This document shows, piece after piece, positions 43,427-51,719 of a stretch of DNA of 64,000 bases. The stretch is taken from NCBI GenBank assembly GCA_029098185.1, contig JAQXNV010000048.1:40979-104978 (forward strand), written 5' to 3'. The notes under the pieces are model-generated. The model worked only from the letters and a program-made list of their open reading frames with translations. It had not been told where the DNA came from and ran no database searches. Source of the stretch: Oscillospiraceae bacterium. Lineage in GTDB: Bacteria; Bacillota; Clostridia; Oscillospirales; Acutalibacteraceae. Both the position numbers and the translations under genes were made by a program. Each line of letters opens with the position of its first letter. Position 1 is the first letter of the stretch.

Positions 43427-43867
43427 TTAACAGCCCTTGGGTTTTCCGTGAAAGGCATCCTCCTTTGTTTGCTGGACGGTGCCAAAGGGGTGATGGGGCG
43501 GCGCATAGATGGAATAGAGCTTTAGCGGAACATTGCCGCAGTTGCGCACATTATGCCAGGTGCCGGCAGGGACGAAGATGCCATCGTGGCAGCTAACACG
43601 GGATACGTCGTGAACGGTATCTTTCGTCTTTCCAAACTGCACCATAGCACAGCCCTGGACGAGACAAAGAAATTGATCGGTGTCCTCATGGCATTCTAAC
43701 CCGATGCTGTCGCCAACAGGAATACACATCAGCGTCAATTGCATTTTGGGGCCGGTCCACAGTGCCGTGCGGAAGTTGTTGTTGCACAGGGCATCCTGCT
43801 CCAGATCCCGAACCAGCGGCTCTGGCCCAAAATCCCGTAACATCCCGTGATGGTCGTGAAAATACAT
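43427..43867 (-). CDS. Cupin domain protein, probably sporulation-expressed
   Basis: This single-domain cupin of 146 residues has a metal-site motif around HEDTDQFLCLVQG, with the second His in PAGTWHNVRNCG. Such proteins are often isomerases or sugar-binding proteins; this one is not assignable. The ATG at 43867 follows AGGAGGGA. Its upstream -10-like GCATAGGATA (43895-43903) is identical to that of the cotJ operon, and it lies right after the cotJC 3' end, so a spore-coat or mother-cell role is plausible. Confidence 0.8.
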   Translation of the reverse strand: MYFHDHHGMLRDFGPEPLVRDLEQDALCNNNFRTALWTGPKMQLTLMCIPVGDSIGLECHEDTDQFLCLVQGCAMVQFGKTKDTVHDVSRVSCHDGIFVPAGTWHNVRNCGNVPLKLYSIYAPPHHPFGTVQQTKEDAFHGKPKGC

Positions 43868-43894
43868 ACGATCCCTCCTGAAAATCGGTTTCTT

Positions 43895-43903
43895 TATCCT
43901 ATG
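43895..43903 (-). promoter_or_regulatory. Sporulation-type -10 element of the cupin gene
   Basis: Minus strand CATAGGATA, preceded by GC, fits the sigma-K -10 pattern CATAnnnTA and is compatible with sigma-E. The -35 is not clear. It lies 27 bases before the start codon. Confidence 0.5.
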
Positions 43904-43934
43904 CGCAGAGCACTCCTTTTGACAGTCCGGCAGC

Positions 43935-43965
43935 AAAAGAAAGTCCCCCAGGTATCCCGGGGGAC
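43935..43965 (-). terminator. Terminator after cotJC
   Basis: Minus strand GTCCCCC / GGGGGAC stem followed by TTTCTTTT. Confidence 0.75.
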
Positions 43966-43972
43966 AGCATAG

Positions 43973-44507
43973 TCAGTGTCGTTTGCGGTTTCGTTTGTTT
44001 CGGTCAAATTCCGGGTTAAAGGCGTAGAAATTCTTAGAGTCTAGCTGATCGGTCACAACACGCAATCCCTCGCCGAACCGCTGATAATGGACGATTTCCC
44101 GTTCCCGCAAAAAGCGGATGGGGTCCTTGACATCGTTGGTGTCGCAGTAGCGCAGGATGTTGTCATAGGTAGTGCGTGCCTTCTGCTCTGCTGCGAGGTT
44201 TTCATGTAGATCGGTAATGGCATCGCCGGCAACGGAGAAGGTTTCCGCGCTGAACGGCGTACCGCTGGCCGCAATGGGATAGATGCCCGTGGTGTGGTCC
44301 ACAAAGTAATCCGCAAAGCCGGCCTTTTTGATCTCTTCTTCGCTAAGCACTTTTGTCAGTTGATATACGATGGCCGACACCATTTCAAGGTGCGCCAGCT
44401 CTTCTGTCCCAATGTCAGTTAAAATAGCTTTCACCTCTGGGTAGGGCATGGTGTACCGCTGGCTCAAATAGCGCAGAGAAGCGCCCAGCTCACCATGTGG
44501 TCCTCCA
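43973..44507 (-). CDS. cotJC: cotJC, 3' part of a split spore-coat manganese catalase gene
   Basis: This is codons 35 onward of CotJC, a ferritin-like manganese-catalase protein of the spore coat. Reading starts inside the 15-bp shared sequence and continues ELGASLRYLSQRYTMPYPEV to a stop at 43973. The manganese ligands Glu35, the Glu/His pair in EELAHLEM, and the later EQKARTTY and EIVHYQRF are all on this part. There is no start codon of its own with a good ribosome site; upstream in frame is the TAG of the recombinase gene. Joined to the 5' part at 58993-59093 it gives 206 uninterrupted residues (Bacillus subtilis CotJC is about 189). In the present arrangement it should be silent. Confidence 0.93.
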
Positions 44508-44512
44508 CATGG
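44493..44512. other. Left attachment site of the cotJC-intervening element
   Basis: CCATGTGGTCCTCCA (44493-44507) is repeated identically at 58993-59007. At the left end it is part of a perfect inverted repeat CCATGTGG TCCT CCACATGG (44493-44512). The right copy has only the left half. This is how a recombinase site with element-derived and gene-derived halves would look. The recombinase stop codon is at 44516-44518. Confidence 0.88.
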
Positions 44513-44515
44513 CTC

Positions 44516-45937
44516 CTAATGAGAAAAGATCACCCGGAGGCGATTTGCTTTCCGGTCCAAAATGATCTTGTCGATCATGCTGCACAGGAACTTATTTTTC
44601 ACTTCTGCGGAAATATTTGGATCCTGGAGCCACGGAACGATCTGTACTTGATGGGAGCCGGACTGCACAACCTCGTTTTGATGTGTGTGGGAGAGCTGCT
44701 CTTGCAGCGAAGCAATGGCAGATAGGAGCGATGCCTTATTTTCTCGGTATTCCGCCAGTGTGTCTACGCCGGAGGTATAGGCGTCTTTTGCCCTGGATAG
44801 CCCACGCTGCAATGTGTCTAATTGATGCTGTAAAATATCCGTTTTTTCTTGCAGATCTTGCTTTCTGGGGGACGGAATAGAAAACGTTTTTTCACCCAGC
44901 ACGCAGTCCAATAGTCGGAGCACGATCGCATTGAGCTTTGGGATGGAGATGCTATGGGATTCTCCGCATTGGCCGGCAGCGTATTTGGGGCATTGGAGCG
45001 AGTTTTTGCCGGAGCGGCAGAGAATAGCGCCGCAGTTGGAGCACCGAACCAGTCCCTGTAACCAAAATTCGGAAGGCTGCTTTTGGCGAGAACGTCGGCC
45101 ATAGCGCTGCTGATTTTTTTGGAGCAGACGCTGAGCTTCCTCCCAGAGCGGCTGTTCGATGATGGGTGGATGCTGTCCATCGACGATCATCGAGGCTGCA
45201 TACAACTCTCTCCTGCCACTGGAACCCTGAGGATTCCAGTGGATTTTGCCGAGATAGACCGGATTGTGGAGAAGATAAGCGACGGCACGGCCCGCAAAGG
45301 GATTGCCCCGGGCGGTCCGCAGGCCCATGGCGTTGAGCTGTTTTGCGATCTCCCGGCAGCCGTGACCGTTGACAAATTGATGAAAAACTAGGCGGACGAC
45401 CTCGGCATTTTTCTCATCGATGACATATTGGCCGTTTTGCATCCGGTACCCCAGCGGCGGCATGGAAACTGGCGCGCCACGGGAGACCTTTTCCTGCATC
45501 CCCCGCTTGACCTCTTCAGCCAAATTGATGCTGTAATATTCATCCATGGCCTCGATCAGCGCTTCGATAAGTATGGATAGTTTATCATCACCAAGTTGCT
45601 CCGTGACGGAGATCACATCGATATTGAGCTCTTTTCGCAGCATGGATTTATACACGATGCTGTCCTCCCGGTTTCGGGCAAACCGGCTGAATTTCCACAA
45701 CAAAATGGCGTCAAAGGGCCGGGGCTTTGTTTTGGCCAGGGCGATCATCCGATTAAATGCTGTACGATTTTTGGTGTGTTTTCCGCTGATGCCTTCGTCT
45801 ACAAAGATGAGTCTGTCCGGCACCAAAAAGCTGTGGTTTTTGGCGTAAGCCAGGATGTGTTTCAGTTGGCTGTCCGGCGACAATTCCGTCTGCTCGTCAG
45901 TGGACACCCGGATATAGGCTGCCGCAGTTTTTTGCAT
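44516..45937 (-). CDS. Large serine site-specific recombinase (SpoIVCA-like)
   Basis: This recombinase of 473 residues has a resolvase domain (1-150) with catalytic Ser12 in YIRVSTDEQ and RFARNRED with active-site arginines. The recombinase DNA-binding domain is at about 155-275. A zinc ribbon has Cys299, Cys302, Cys316 and Cys324, and a coiled coil spans about 365-420. This is the architecture of SpoIVCA and phage serine integrases. It ends 8 bases from the left repeat, in the same frame as the cotJC 3' part. The ATG at 45937 follows AAAGGGGGG. CATAAAAT 31 bases upstream could be a mother-cell -10. It is the natural enzyme to excise the element. Confidence 0.93.
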   Translation of the reverse strand: MQKTAAAYIRVSTDEQTELSPDSQLKHILAYAKNHSFLVPDRLIFVDEGISGKHTKNRTAFNRMIALAKTKPRPFDAILLWKFSRFARNREDSIVYKSMLRKELNIDVISVTEQLGDDKLSILIEALIEAMDEYYSINLAEEVKRGMQEKVSRGAPVSMPPLGYRMQNGQYVIDEKNAEVVRLVFHQFVNGHGCREIAKQLNAMGLRTARGNPFAGRAVAYLLHNPVYLGKIHWNPQGSSGRRELYAASMIVDGQHPPIIEQPLWEEAQRLLQKNQQRYGRRSRQKQPSEFWLQGLVRCSNCGAILCRSGKNSLQCPKYAAGQCGESHSISIPKLNAIVLRLLDCVLGEKTFSIPSPRKQDLQEKTDILQHQLDTLQRGLSRAKDAYTSGVDTLAEYRENKASLLSAIASLQEQLSHTHQNEVVQSGSHQVQIVPWLQDPNISAEVKNKFLCSMIDKIILDRKANRLRVIFSH

Positions 45938-45967
45938 AGCGGTCCCCCCTTTAAAAGAAATCCCATG

Positions 45968-45975
45968 ATTTTATG
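45968..45975 (-). promoter_or_regulatory. Candidate sporulation promoter of the recombinase
   Basis: Minus strand CATAAAAT, preceded by GC, with GCAT 17 bp upstream. Same GCAN-17-CATA layout as the promoters at 46047 and 59614. Assignment to sigma-E or sigma-K is inference. Confidence 0.4.
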
Positions 45976-46046
45976 CGCCGTTTTTGCTAGCAATGCGCTA
46001 TCGGGACATTTTTTCGAAAAAAAGAGCAGGTAGCGTATCGTTTTTG

Positions 46047-46054
46047 CATAGGAT
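46047..46054 (+). promoter_or_regulatory. Candidate sporulation promoter of the 61-codon gene
   Basis: CATAGGAT preceded by G, with GCAG 17 bp upstream. The start codon is only 21 bases downstream of this -10, behind AAAGGGGG. The core GCATAGGAT is the same as at cotJA and the cupin gene. Confidence 0.45.
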
Positions 46055-46074
46055 GCTTTAAAGGGGGCGATGAT

Positions 46075-46260
46075 TTGGAAGAAAAGCGAGAGGGCTGGGA
46101 GATCGAGATCTTCCTTAGCGAAAATGATCGAGAAGTCCCATGTTTTTTTATTGATAGGGCAGGGCATAGGACTGGGTATCTTGCACAGGAGCGCTGGGAA
46201 AAGATCGGAAAGGACCTGTTAGAGAGGGCCGGTCAGGCAGTTGCACGGTATGGAAAATGA
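46075..46260 (+). CDS. Small protein divergent from the recombinase; candidate excision factor
   Basis: This 61-residue charged protein starts at TTG 46075 behind AAAGGGGGCGATGAT. It has no recognised domain; SENDREVPCFFIDRAGHRTGYL in the middle and a helical end KIGKDLLERAGQAVARYG are visible. It is transcribed away from the recombinase, and the two leaders share TTTAAAGGGGG in mirror arrangement. Serine integrases need a small recombination directionality factor for excision (SprB of SPbeta is 58 residues), so size, position and promoter suggest that role. It could instead be an unrelated small protein. A terminator follows. Confidence 0.55.
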   Translation: MEEKREGWEIEIFLSENDREVPCFFIDRAGHRTGYLAQERWEKIGKDLLERAGQAVARYGK

Positions 46261-46273
46261 GACGGGAAAGGGT

Positions 46274-46320
46274 GAAAAATGGCGTGTTTCTGCGCAGGAA
46301 AAGCCATTTTCCCCTTTTTT
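46274..46320 (+). terminator. Terminator after the 61-codon gene
   Basis: GAAAAATGGC / GCCATTTTC stem (one bulged A) followed by CCCTTTTTT. Confidence 0.65.
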
Positions 46321-46351
46321 GTGGGGCGTGGTGTGTTCGTGAAAAATACTG

Positions 46352-46380
46352 TTGAATCATCGGAAATAATTTGTTATAAT
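46352..46380 (+). promoter_or_regulatory. Promoter of the thyX operon
   Basis: TTGAAT - 17 bp - TATAAT, 44 bases before thyX: vegetative-type, unlike the promoters at the element edge. Confidence 0.8.
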
Positions 46381-46424
46381 AAAGTGTATGATTCTATTTT
46401 CTATCGTTTTAAAGGAGAAGTGTT

Positions 46425-47192
46425 ATGGCAAAGGTAACCTTGATCACGCACACCCCAATGCCGGAAAAAATCGTCGCGTCGGCGGCGAAGCTGTGCTATT
46501 CTCCGTCAGACATCGACCACATCATGGATGGCCTGACAGAAGAAAAAACAGCGTCGTTTGTGGAGATGCTGGCAGAGATCGGTCACGAAAGTCCCATTGA
46601 ACACGCGTCGTTTACCTTTGGCATCGAGGGCGTCTCCAGAGCTCTTTTGGCGCAGATCACACGCCATCGCATGGCATCTTTCAGCGTTCAGAGTCAACGA
46701 TATGTGTCGGAAGTACAGTTTTCCTACGTTATTCCGCCGCATATCGAGGCGATCCCGGAGGCCAAGGCGGAGTTTTTGGCCGCTATGGAGGAGGACCAGC
46801 GCCACTACGACCGCTTGACCGCTCTTTTAAAGGAAAAGCACAAGGCGACTTTGCTGCAGGAGGGCAAGGACGAAGCCACTGCCGACCGCATGGCACAGAA
46901 GATGGCCATTGAGGACGCCCGGTTCGTTCTGCCCAACGCCTGCGACACCAAGATGATCCTCACCATGAACGCCCGGTCGCTGTACAATTTCTTTGCTCAC
47001 CGCTGCTGTAATCGGGCACAGTGGGAGATCCGGGACGTAGCCATCCAGATGCTCCGCTTAGTCAAACAGGTAGCGCCGCATCTCTTTTCCAAGTGTGGCC
47101 CGGCCTGCGTCAATGGCCCCTGCTCAGAGGGCAAGATGAGCTGCGGCAAGATGACACAAGTCCGGCAGTATTTTCAAACCCTGGGAGAGTGA
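46425..47192 (+). CDS. thyX: Flavin-dependent thymidylate synthase ThyX
   Basis: This FAD enzyme makes dTMP from dUMP with methylene-THF and NAD(P)H. The ThyX signature RHRMASFSVQSQRY lies at residues 80-93, with a flavin-site R near the C-terminal CCNRAQWEIRD. It has 255 residues; a cysteine-bearing insert CGPACVNGPCSEGKMSCG near the C-terminus is typical of Clostridia ThyX. ATG at 46425. tmk follows after 4 bases. Loss of this locus would make a growing cell need thymidine unless another synthase exists elsewhere. Confidence 0.95.
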   Translation: MAKVTLITHTPMPEKIVASAAKLCYSPSDIDHIMDGLTEEKTASFVEMLAEIGHESPIEHASFTFGIEGVSRALLAQITRHRMASFSVQSQRYVSEVQFSYVIPPHIEAIPEAKAEFLAAMEEDQRHYDRLTALLKEKHKATLLQEGKDEATADRMAQKMAIEDARFVLPNACDTKMILTMNARSLYNFFAHRCCNRAQWEIRDVAIQMLRLVKQVAPHLFSKCGPACVNGPCSEGKMSCGKMTQVRQYFQTLGE

Positions 47193-47196
47193 GTGT

Positions 47197-47880
47197 ATGG
47201 AGCGCCATTTATTTGTCATCGAAGGGCTGGACGGCAGCGGCAAAGCGACCCAGACAAATTTGCTGCAAGCAGCGCTGGAGGAGCAGGGGATCCCTTGCCG
47301 CCATGTGTCCTTTCCCGACTACGATTCCGAATCCTCTGCCCTAGTCAAGCTGTATTTAAACGGCGCCTTTGGCAGTTCGCCGGCCGATGTCAATCCCTAT
47401 GCGGCGTCATCCTTTTACGCAGTGGATCGCTTTGCCAGCTTTCAGCGGGACTGGAAGCGGGAATATGAGGGCGGTAGCGTCATTTTGGCAGACCGCTACG
47501 CCACGTCGAATTTGATCTATCAGCTTTCAAAGGTAGAGCGCTCTCAGTGGGACAGCTTTATCGACTGGGCGGAGTCCTACGAGTACGATAAGCTCCAGCT
47601 TCCCCGGCCAACGGCGACCATCTATCTGGATATGGCGCCGGAGATTTCCCAGGGACTGCTGCGGGACCGCTATGGGGGAGACGAAAGCAAAAAGGACCTT
47701 CATGAGCGGAACGTGTCTTTTCTGGAGGAATGCCGACAGAGCGCCCTTTACAGCGCGAAACGATGTGGGTGGAAGATCATCCGATGCGATACGGGAACAC
47801 GACCGAAAACGATGGAAGAGATCCATAGTTTGATCATGGCAGAGGTTCTGCCGTGCTTGACGTTGGGAAGGAGAGAGTAA
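47197..47880 (+). CDS. tmk: Thymidylate kinase
   Basis: This essential kinase converts dTMP to dTDP. P-loop EGLDGSGKATQ at 9-19, DR-containing ILADRYATSNLIYQ near 95, and the lid segment RDRYGGDESKKDLHE near 151. It has 227 residues. It directly follows thyX, giving a dTMP-to-dTDP unit. Confidence 0.93.
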   Translation: MERHLFVIEGLDGSGKATQTNLLQAALEEQGIPCRHVSFPDYDSESSALVKLYLNGAFGSSPADVNPYAASSFYAVDRFASFQRDWKREYEGGSVILADRYATSNLIYQLSKVERSQWDSFIDWAESYEYDKLQLPRPTATIYLDMAPEISQGLLRDRYGGDESKKDLHERNVSFLEECRQSALYSAKRCGWKIIRCDTGTRPKTMEEIHSLIMAEVLPCLTLGRRE

Positions 47881-47882
47881 AC

Positions 47883-48434
47883 ATGATTGCAGTATTTTTG
47901 GCAAATGGATTTGAAGAAATGGAAGCGCTGGCAACCGTCGATATTCTGCGGCGGGCACAGTGCGATGTCAAAACGGTGGCTGTCGGCACAGCGGATAACC
48001 GGGTGACCGGCTCTCACAGTATCACCGTAGAGGCAGACCTAAGAGAGAACGCCCTTGTTTTGGAGGAGCTGGAGGCCGTAGTGCTGCCGGGCGGTATGCC
48101 GGGCACGCTGAACCTGGATGCGTCCGAGACTGTGCAGGCAGCGCTGGCCCATTGCATCCAGTCCGGCAAAGTGACAGCGGCTATCTGCGCGGCGCCTTCT
48201 GTGCTGGGCAAAAAGGGGTACTTAAATGGAAAACACGCCACAGTCTATCCCGGCTTTGAAACAGAGCTGGAGGGGGCGACCCTGGAGCCGGAGGTGCTGG
48301 TCGTAAAGGATGGTACGATCATCACCGGTAAAGGCCCGGCAGCAGCCATTGATTTTGGGCTGAAGCTGGTGGAGACGCTCTGTGGCAAGGAGCAGGCAGA
48401 AGCGGTAGGGATGGCGATGCAATGTCGGCAATAG
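47883..48434 (+). CDS. DJ-1/PfpI family protein
   Basis: This ThiJ/DJ-1-type protein of 183 residues has MIAVFLANGFEEMEAL (Glu15/16 of the active site), VVLPGGMPGTLNL and the nucleophilic Cys in AAICAAPSVLG. The family includes protein and nucleotide deglycases and chaperones. The ATG at 47883 follows GGAAGGAGAG. It overlaps the next gene by 11 bases. Confidence 0.9.
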   Translation: MIAVFLANGFEEMEALATVDILRRAQCDVKTVAVGTADNRVTGSHSITVEADLRENALVLEELEAVVLPGGMPGTLNLDASETVQAALAHCIQSGKVTAAICAAPSVLGKKGYLNGKHATVYPGFETELEGATLEPEVLVVKDGTIITGKGPAAAIDFGLKLVETLCGKEQAEAVGMAMQCRQ

Positions 48435-49045
48435 TGAAAAACTACAACATTAAGGAGATCAAAACAAGCCTTCGCAAAAAATACCGATCCTATCGGGAAG
48501 CACTCCCAACGGGAAAAAAGAACGTGTTTGACGCATCCATCAAACATAATTTATTAAAGCTGAATGAATACAAGGAAAATGACATATTATTCTTGTATGT
48601 AAGCAAAGAGATCGAGGTAGATACCTATGGGATCATGGCCCAGTGCTGGCAGGACGGCAAGACAGTAGCAGTCCCCCGCTGCGTTCCCGGTACCCGGGAT
48701 ATGGAATTCTACCGCATCCGGCAGAGAGAGGACCTGGAGGAGGGAACCTTCGGCGTCATGGAGCCTATCGTGTCCCAGTGTGAGAAAATCACGGATTTTT
48801 CCCACGGGTTGTGCGTGGTGCCGGGACTATGCTTTGACGCCAAGGGATTCCGGCTGGGCTACGGCAAAGGCTACTACGATCGGTTTTTATCGGGCTTTCA
48901 GGGATCCACAGCGGGCATCTGCTACGCCGAGTGCGTGCAGTGGAACCTGCCGCATGGTTATTTTGACCGGCCGGTCGATGTGTTGGTGACAGAAAATTAT
49001 ATTCGCAGAATTTCCAAAGGGCGGAAAAAAGGAGGCGCGAGATGA
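48424..49045 (+). CDS. 5-formyltetrahydrofolate cyclo-ligase
   Basis: This enzyme returns 5-formyl-THF to 5,10-methenyl-THF using ATP. The N-terminal KKYRSYREAL and the signature GLCFDAKGFRLGYGKGYYDRFL near 135-157 are clear. It has 207 residues. It fits with thyX as folate metabolism. The ATG at 48424 lies inside the previous gene; its stop overlaps mltG by four bases. Confidence 0.92.
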
Positions 49046-50412
49046 GCGATCGAAAGAACGGATCGAAGGATCAGAACAAAGAAACGACGAACCAATCCGT
49101 TTCCAAATCCCATCAAGAGCAGGTGGAGCACTTTAGGCTGGATCTGGACGACCAGAAGGTAGGCGAAAATCTGGCAATGGAGAGCAACGAGCTCCACAGC
49201 CATAGCGACAAAAGTGCCGGACCAGTTGCGCCGGAGGGCTTTACGCCGGCCGGGAAGAAGAGACCATCTCCGGAGCCTGCTAAGGCCCCCGGCAAAAAGG
49301 CGCAGGAAGATCCGGAGCTGCAGCGCTTAGAAAAAGAGCACAAAAAGCGGAGCCGGAAAAAGGGCAAAAAGAACCGTTGGTTTTTCCGGGGCGTGTGGTT
49401 TGTCGTGCTGATCTTCATCGGCATCGGCATTGCCCAGTTTGCCCTGACCTGTTTTAACGATATGCTGGCCTTTCAGAAAGAGCCCAACGCCGTGACAGTA
49501 GAGCTGAAGAAGAATGCTTCCACGGAGGAGATCGCCGATGAGCTGCTGGCAAAGGACGTTATCCGCAATAAATGGGCGTTCTGTATGTATTCTAAATTTA
49601 CAAAATCCGACGGTGAGTATGAATATGGCACCTTTGAGCTGACCACCGATATGGACTATGAAGCCATCATCAATAGTCTCCAGGCATCCACCAGCCGTGT
49701 CGATACGGTAACGGTGACCTTCCATGAAGGCATGAATGCCATGGAGATGGGGGACAAGCTGGAGGAAGCCGGCGTCTGCACAGCGGAAGAATTCAAGGAA
49801 ACGGTCAACAACAAGGAGCTGTTCTCCAACTATAAATTTATCAGTGACATTCAGGATGAAGAAGGCCGTCTCTACTTCCTGGAAGGCTATCTGTTCCCGG
49901 ATACCTACGAGTTCTACAAGGATGAGGGCGCAGCCTCCGCCATTGAGAAGATGCTGAACAATACCAGCGATAAGCTGACCGGTAAGCTGTATAAAGCGGC
50001 GGAAAAGGCCAACATGAGCATGGATGAGGTGCTGACTCTGGCGTCTATGATCCAGGCGGAAGCGGCGGACAAGCCGGATATGTACAACATTTCCTCCGTA
50101 TTCCACAATCGTCTGAAGTCTGGCGTAGACGGCGGCTACGGTTATCTCAATTCCGACCCGACCATGTGGTATCCGTACCGCAGCGCAGAGACAGTTCCGG
50201 AGGGCTACGAGAGCGCTTATAACACCTATAATACGCCTGGCCTGCCGCTGGGACCGATCTGCAATCCGGGCATGACCGCGATTGAGGCAGCGCTGGATCC
50301 AGCAGATACCAATTACTATTACTTCTGCCACGATAAGGATGGCAAGGCGTATTACGCAGAGACCGAGTGGGAGCATGAGAACAACAAGGCCATGGCCGGC
50401 CTGACCTCCTGA
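49042..50412 (+). CDS. mltG: Endolytic murein transglycosylase MltG
   Basis: This membrane-anchored lytic transglycosylase ends nascent glycan strands. A long charged cytoplasmic N-terminus (1-110) precedes one transmembrane helix (about 112-134), a LysM-like subdomain (VELKKNASTEEIADELLAK) and the YceG domain with catalytic Glu near 339 in MIQAEAADKPDM. The C-terminal NTYNTPGLPLGPICNPG is a family mark. It has 456 residues. Confidence 0.95.
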   Translation: MSDRKNGSKDQNKETTNQSVSKSHQEQVEHFRLDLDDQKVGENLAMESNELHSHSDKSAGPVAPEGFTPAGKKRPSPEPAKAPGKKAQEDPELQRLEKEHKKRSRKKGKKNRWFFRGVWFVVLIFIGIGIAQFALTCFNDMLAFQKEPNAVTVELKKNASTEEIADELLAKDVIRNKWAFCMYSKFTKSDGEYEYGTFELTTDMDYEAIINSLQASTSRVDTVTVTFHEGMNAMEMGDKLEEAGVCTAEEFKETVNNKELFSNYKFISDIQDEEGRLYFLEGYLFPDTYEFYKDEGAASAIEKMLNNTSDKLTGKLYKAAEKANMSMDEVLTLASMIQAEAADKPDMYNISSVFHNRLKSGVDGGYGYLNSDPTMWYPYRSAETVPEGYESAYNTYNTPGLPLGPICNPGMTAIEAALDPADTNYYYFCHDKDGKAYYAETEWEHENNKAMAGLTS

Positions 50413-50428
50413 TGAGGAGGGATAGAAG

Positions 50429-51673
50429 ATGAAGGCAACACAACATCCGGTCCTGGAGCTGCTGTCTCCGGCCGGCGATATGGAGCGGCTGGATAGCGCC
50501 TTACAGTTTGGCGCTGACGCCGTTTATCTGGCAGGGCAGGAATTTGGTATGCGCACAGCGCCCAGCAATTTCACCATGGACAAGCTGCGGGAAGCCGTAG
50601 AAAAAGCCCATCGCCAAAACGTGCGGGTCTACCTGACCTGCAATACGCTGCCCCGCAACGAGGAGCTTTCCCGATTGCCGGAGTTTTTGCAGTACGCCCA
50701 ACAGATCGGGATCGATGCACTGATCGTGGCGGATCTGGGCGTGATGAAGCTGGCACAGCAAAATGCGCCCCGAGTAGATCTGCATATGTCCACCCAGACG
50801 GGTATCGTCAACTACGCCTCGGCCAACGCCCTGTATGAACTGGGCGCAAAACGGATCGTTGTAGCGCGGGAGCTTTCTCTGGAGGAGATTTCCGGCATCC
50901 GGGCAAAGGTGCCGTCAGATCTGGAGATCGAAGCCTTTGTCCACGGGGCGATGTGCGTTTCGTTTTCGGGGAGATGCCTGCTTTCGGCGTACCTCAACAA
51001 TCGGGATGCCAACCGGGGCGACTGTTCTCAGCCCTGCCGCTGGGAGTACTCTCTGGTGGAGAAAAACCGTCCCGGCGAGCAGTTTGACATTAACGAGGAC
51101 AGCAAAGGAACGTATATCCTCAATTCCCGGGATATGTGCATGATCGACCATATCCCAGAGCTGGCAGAAGCCGGCGTCACCAGCCTAAAAATTGAAGGCC
51201 GGGCAAAATCGGCCTACTATGTGGCCGTGACGACCCATGCTTATCGGGCAGCCATCGATGCCTATTACGAGGACCCGAAAGCGCCGCTGCCAAAGTGGAT
51301 CCCGGAGGAGCTGCATAAGATCAGCCATCGGGAATACAGTACCGGCTTCTATTTTGGCAACGAGCCGGGGCAGGTGTTGGAAAACGGCGGCTATGTCCGG
51401 GAATATGATGTGGTGGCGGTCTGTGAAGATTATCAGGATGGCGTGGTCACATTGTCCCAGCGGAATAAATTCCTCCGGGGCGATACGCTGGATGTGCTGG
51501 AAGTCGGCAAGCCACCGTATCTTGTAACGCTGGATACGCTTTATGATGCGGATGGACAGGCTATCGACAGCGCGCCTCACGCCACGATGATCGTGAAAGC
51601 CCCCTGCAAGCAGCCTATTGCCAAAGGGGCAGTACTGCGCAAGGCCCGGACGCCGGAGCAGTATAATCGATAA
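50429..51673 (+). CDS. U32 family peptidase-like protein (TrhP/RlhA type)
   Basis: This protein of 414 residues has the U32 signature EAFVHGAMCVSFSGRCLLS near 170-188, followed by NRGDCSQPCRW, whose cysteines can hold a cluster. Characterised members hydroxylate tRNA U34 or 23S rRNA and are not proteases, so an RNA hydroxylation role is likely. It lies between mltG and alaS, the usual Firmicutes neighbourhood. Confidence 0.92.
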   Translation: MKATQHPVLELLSPAGDMERLDSALQFGADAVYLAGQEFGMRTAPSNFTMDKLREAVEKAHRQNVRVYLTCNTLPRNEELSRLPEFLQYAQQIGIDALIVADLGVMKLAQQNAPRVDLHMSTQTGIVNYASANALYELGAKRIVVARELSLEEISGIRAKVPSDLEIEAFVHGAMCVSFSGRCLLSAYLNNRDANRGDCSQPCRWEYSLVEKNRPGEQFDINEDSKGTYILNSRDMCMIDHIPELAEAGVTSLKIEGRAKSAYYVAVTTHAYRAAIDAYYEDPKAPLPKWIPEELHKISHREYSTGFYFGNEPGQVLENGGYVREYDVVAVCEDYQDGVVTLSQRNKFLRGDTLDVLEVGKPPYLVTLDTLYDADGQAIDSAPHATMIVKAPCKQPIAKGAVLRKARTPEQYNR

Positions 51674-51719
51674 ATGAGATAGAAAAGACATTACAAAGGA
51701 TAGACAGGAGATTGGAACA

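Noticed and set aside
43973-44467. The 164-codon frame as a complete manganese catalase gene
   Set aside because: Its TTG start lacks a ribosome site, and the frame continues upstream through family-conserved residues into the shared 15 bp.
45862-46167. 101-codon minus-strand frame upstream of the recombinase
   Set aside because: It overlaps both the recombinase start and the divergent small gene and shows no domain.
51674-51719. T-box leader before alaS
   Set aside because: The spacer is 46 bases, too short, and has no T-box sequence.
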